A stretch of 64,000 nt of DNA from Furcasterigmium furcatum (lineage: Eukaryota; Ascomycota; Sordariomycetes; Glomerellales; Plectosphaerellaceae). Where the stretch lies: assembly GCA_001599815.1 (NCBI GenBank), contig BCIA01000003.1:3410001-3474000 (forward strand), in the 5' to 3' direction. Position numbers and translations under genes: made by a program. The notes below the pieces were generated by a model. The model did no database searches. It saw only the letters and a list, made by a program, of their open reading frames with translations, and was not told the origin of the DNA. Of the stretch, positions 63,567-64,000 are shown in pieces. Position 1 is the first letter of the stretch; each line of letters opens with the position of its first letter.

Positions 63567-64000
63567 TCATGCTGTATCCATCGCATCAGCGTCAGCTGCC
63601 TCCAGCCTCGCCATTGCCTGTCGTAACAGCACGATCCTCCTCAAAAACCCCACAGCATCATCGATGCCCTCCGGCGCATTGAACCAATGCCCTCCCTCTT
63701 GATATTCCTTCCACTCCACCGTCGCCCCAAAGCCTCTCAGCGTCTCCCTCATCAGCCGCCCGTTCTGCACCAGCACCAGCGGATCATCCACGCAATGCTC
63801 CAGCAGCACCGGCGTCCCCCTCACCACCTCGTCCCCTGCCGGCGCGCCCTCCACGCCCATGAGAGCCCTCATCTCCGACAGTGTCCGCCCGACAAAAGGG
63901 CAACGGCACGAGAACCCCATGAAGGCAGCAAGTCTCCCGCCCCCGTCGGCGGGTATGTCCAGGTTCATGAGGACATGTGCGCTCGTGGCGGCGCCCATGC
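63567..64000 (-). CDS. acyl-protein thioesterase-like alpha/beta-hydrolase, C-terminal part (cut by window end)
   Basis: C-terminal ~145 residues of a phospholipase/carboxylesterase (acyl-protein thioesterase 1-like) enzyme. The window cuts the gene at the nucleophile elbow: the first complete codon is the Met of an expected G-x-S-M-G, and the last two bases (GC on the minus strand) could complete the Ser codon. Downstream features are RLAAFMGFSCRCPFVGRTL, the catalytic Asp in EHCVDDPLVLVQNG and the catalytic His in EYQEGGHWFN. The protein ends LRQAMARLEAADADAMDTA. The CRCPF variant is typical of a fungal-expanded branch of this family. The 5' part of the gene, including any introns, is outside the window. 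Confidence 0.85.
   Translation of the reverse strand, partial: MGAATSAHVLMNLDIPADGGGRLAAFMGFSCRCPFVGRTLSEMRALMGVEGAPAGDEVVRGTPVLLEHCVDDPLVLVQNGRLMRETLRGFGATVEWKEYQEGGHWFNAPEGIDDAVGFLRRIVLLRQAMARLEAADADAMDTA

Overview
This window reads as nuclear DNA of a filamentous ascomycete (Pezizomycotina, most likely Sordariomycetes). The basis is compact genes with 45-180 bp introns carrying GTRNGT-type donors and CTAAC-like branch sites, a dispersed single 5S rRNA gene of Neurospora-like sequence, and families typical of plant-associated moulds: GH1, Zn(II)2Cys6 regulators, tyrosinase, single-exon PAL, CRH glucan/chitin transglycosylase. The genus cannot be fixed from the sequence alone. Twenty-two complete protein genes are supported, plus one gene cut at each edge, one 5S rRNA gene and two broken genes.

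Layout. 1-11.4 kb is an accessory, carbohydrate-oriented block: the 3' end of a GH1 beta-glucosidase, a Zn2Cys6 regulator, a secreted alpha/beta-hydrolase with a PKD-like tail, a sugar-porter MFS transporter and a second Zn2Cys6 regulator. 11.8-41 kb is dense, mostly conserved housekeeping: PNO1 (40S biogenesis), eIF3d, a bZIP factor, an SREBP-type bHLH factor, ICP55 (mitochondrial aminopeptidase), DBF4/DFP1 (replication kinase subunit), phenylalanine ammonia-lyase, ATG12, ketopantoate hydroxymethyltransferase, UBC8 (E2), a CCDC130/SAF4 splicing factor, a CorA-like membrane protein and an MFSD5-type transporter. 41.7-47.1 kb carries a secreted tyrosinase and a DapA-family aldolase. 47.1-56.8 kb is an almost gene-free 9.6 kb stretch holding only one decayed coding relic. 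56.8-64 kb has a GPI-anchored CRH/GH16 enzyme, a SIRT5-like sirtuin, a variant 5S rRNA gene, a frameshifted F-box gene and the C-terminal half of an acyl-protein-thioesterase-like hydrolase cut by the window end.

The most striking observation is in UBC8. To encode the conserved E2 N-terminus the gene must be spliced through exons of 8, 3 and 1 nucleotides, each flanked by ordinary-sized introns. The single-nucleotide exon supplies the T of an ATG codon, and omitting it shifts the frame. PNO1 also has consecutive 20- and 16-nt exons. Exon limits given for all genes were placed by reading splice signals and checking that phases close; no transcript data were available.
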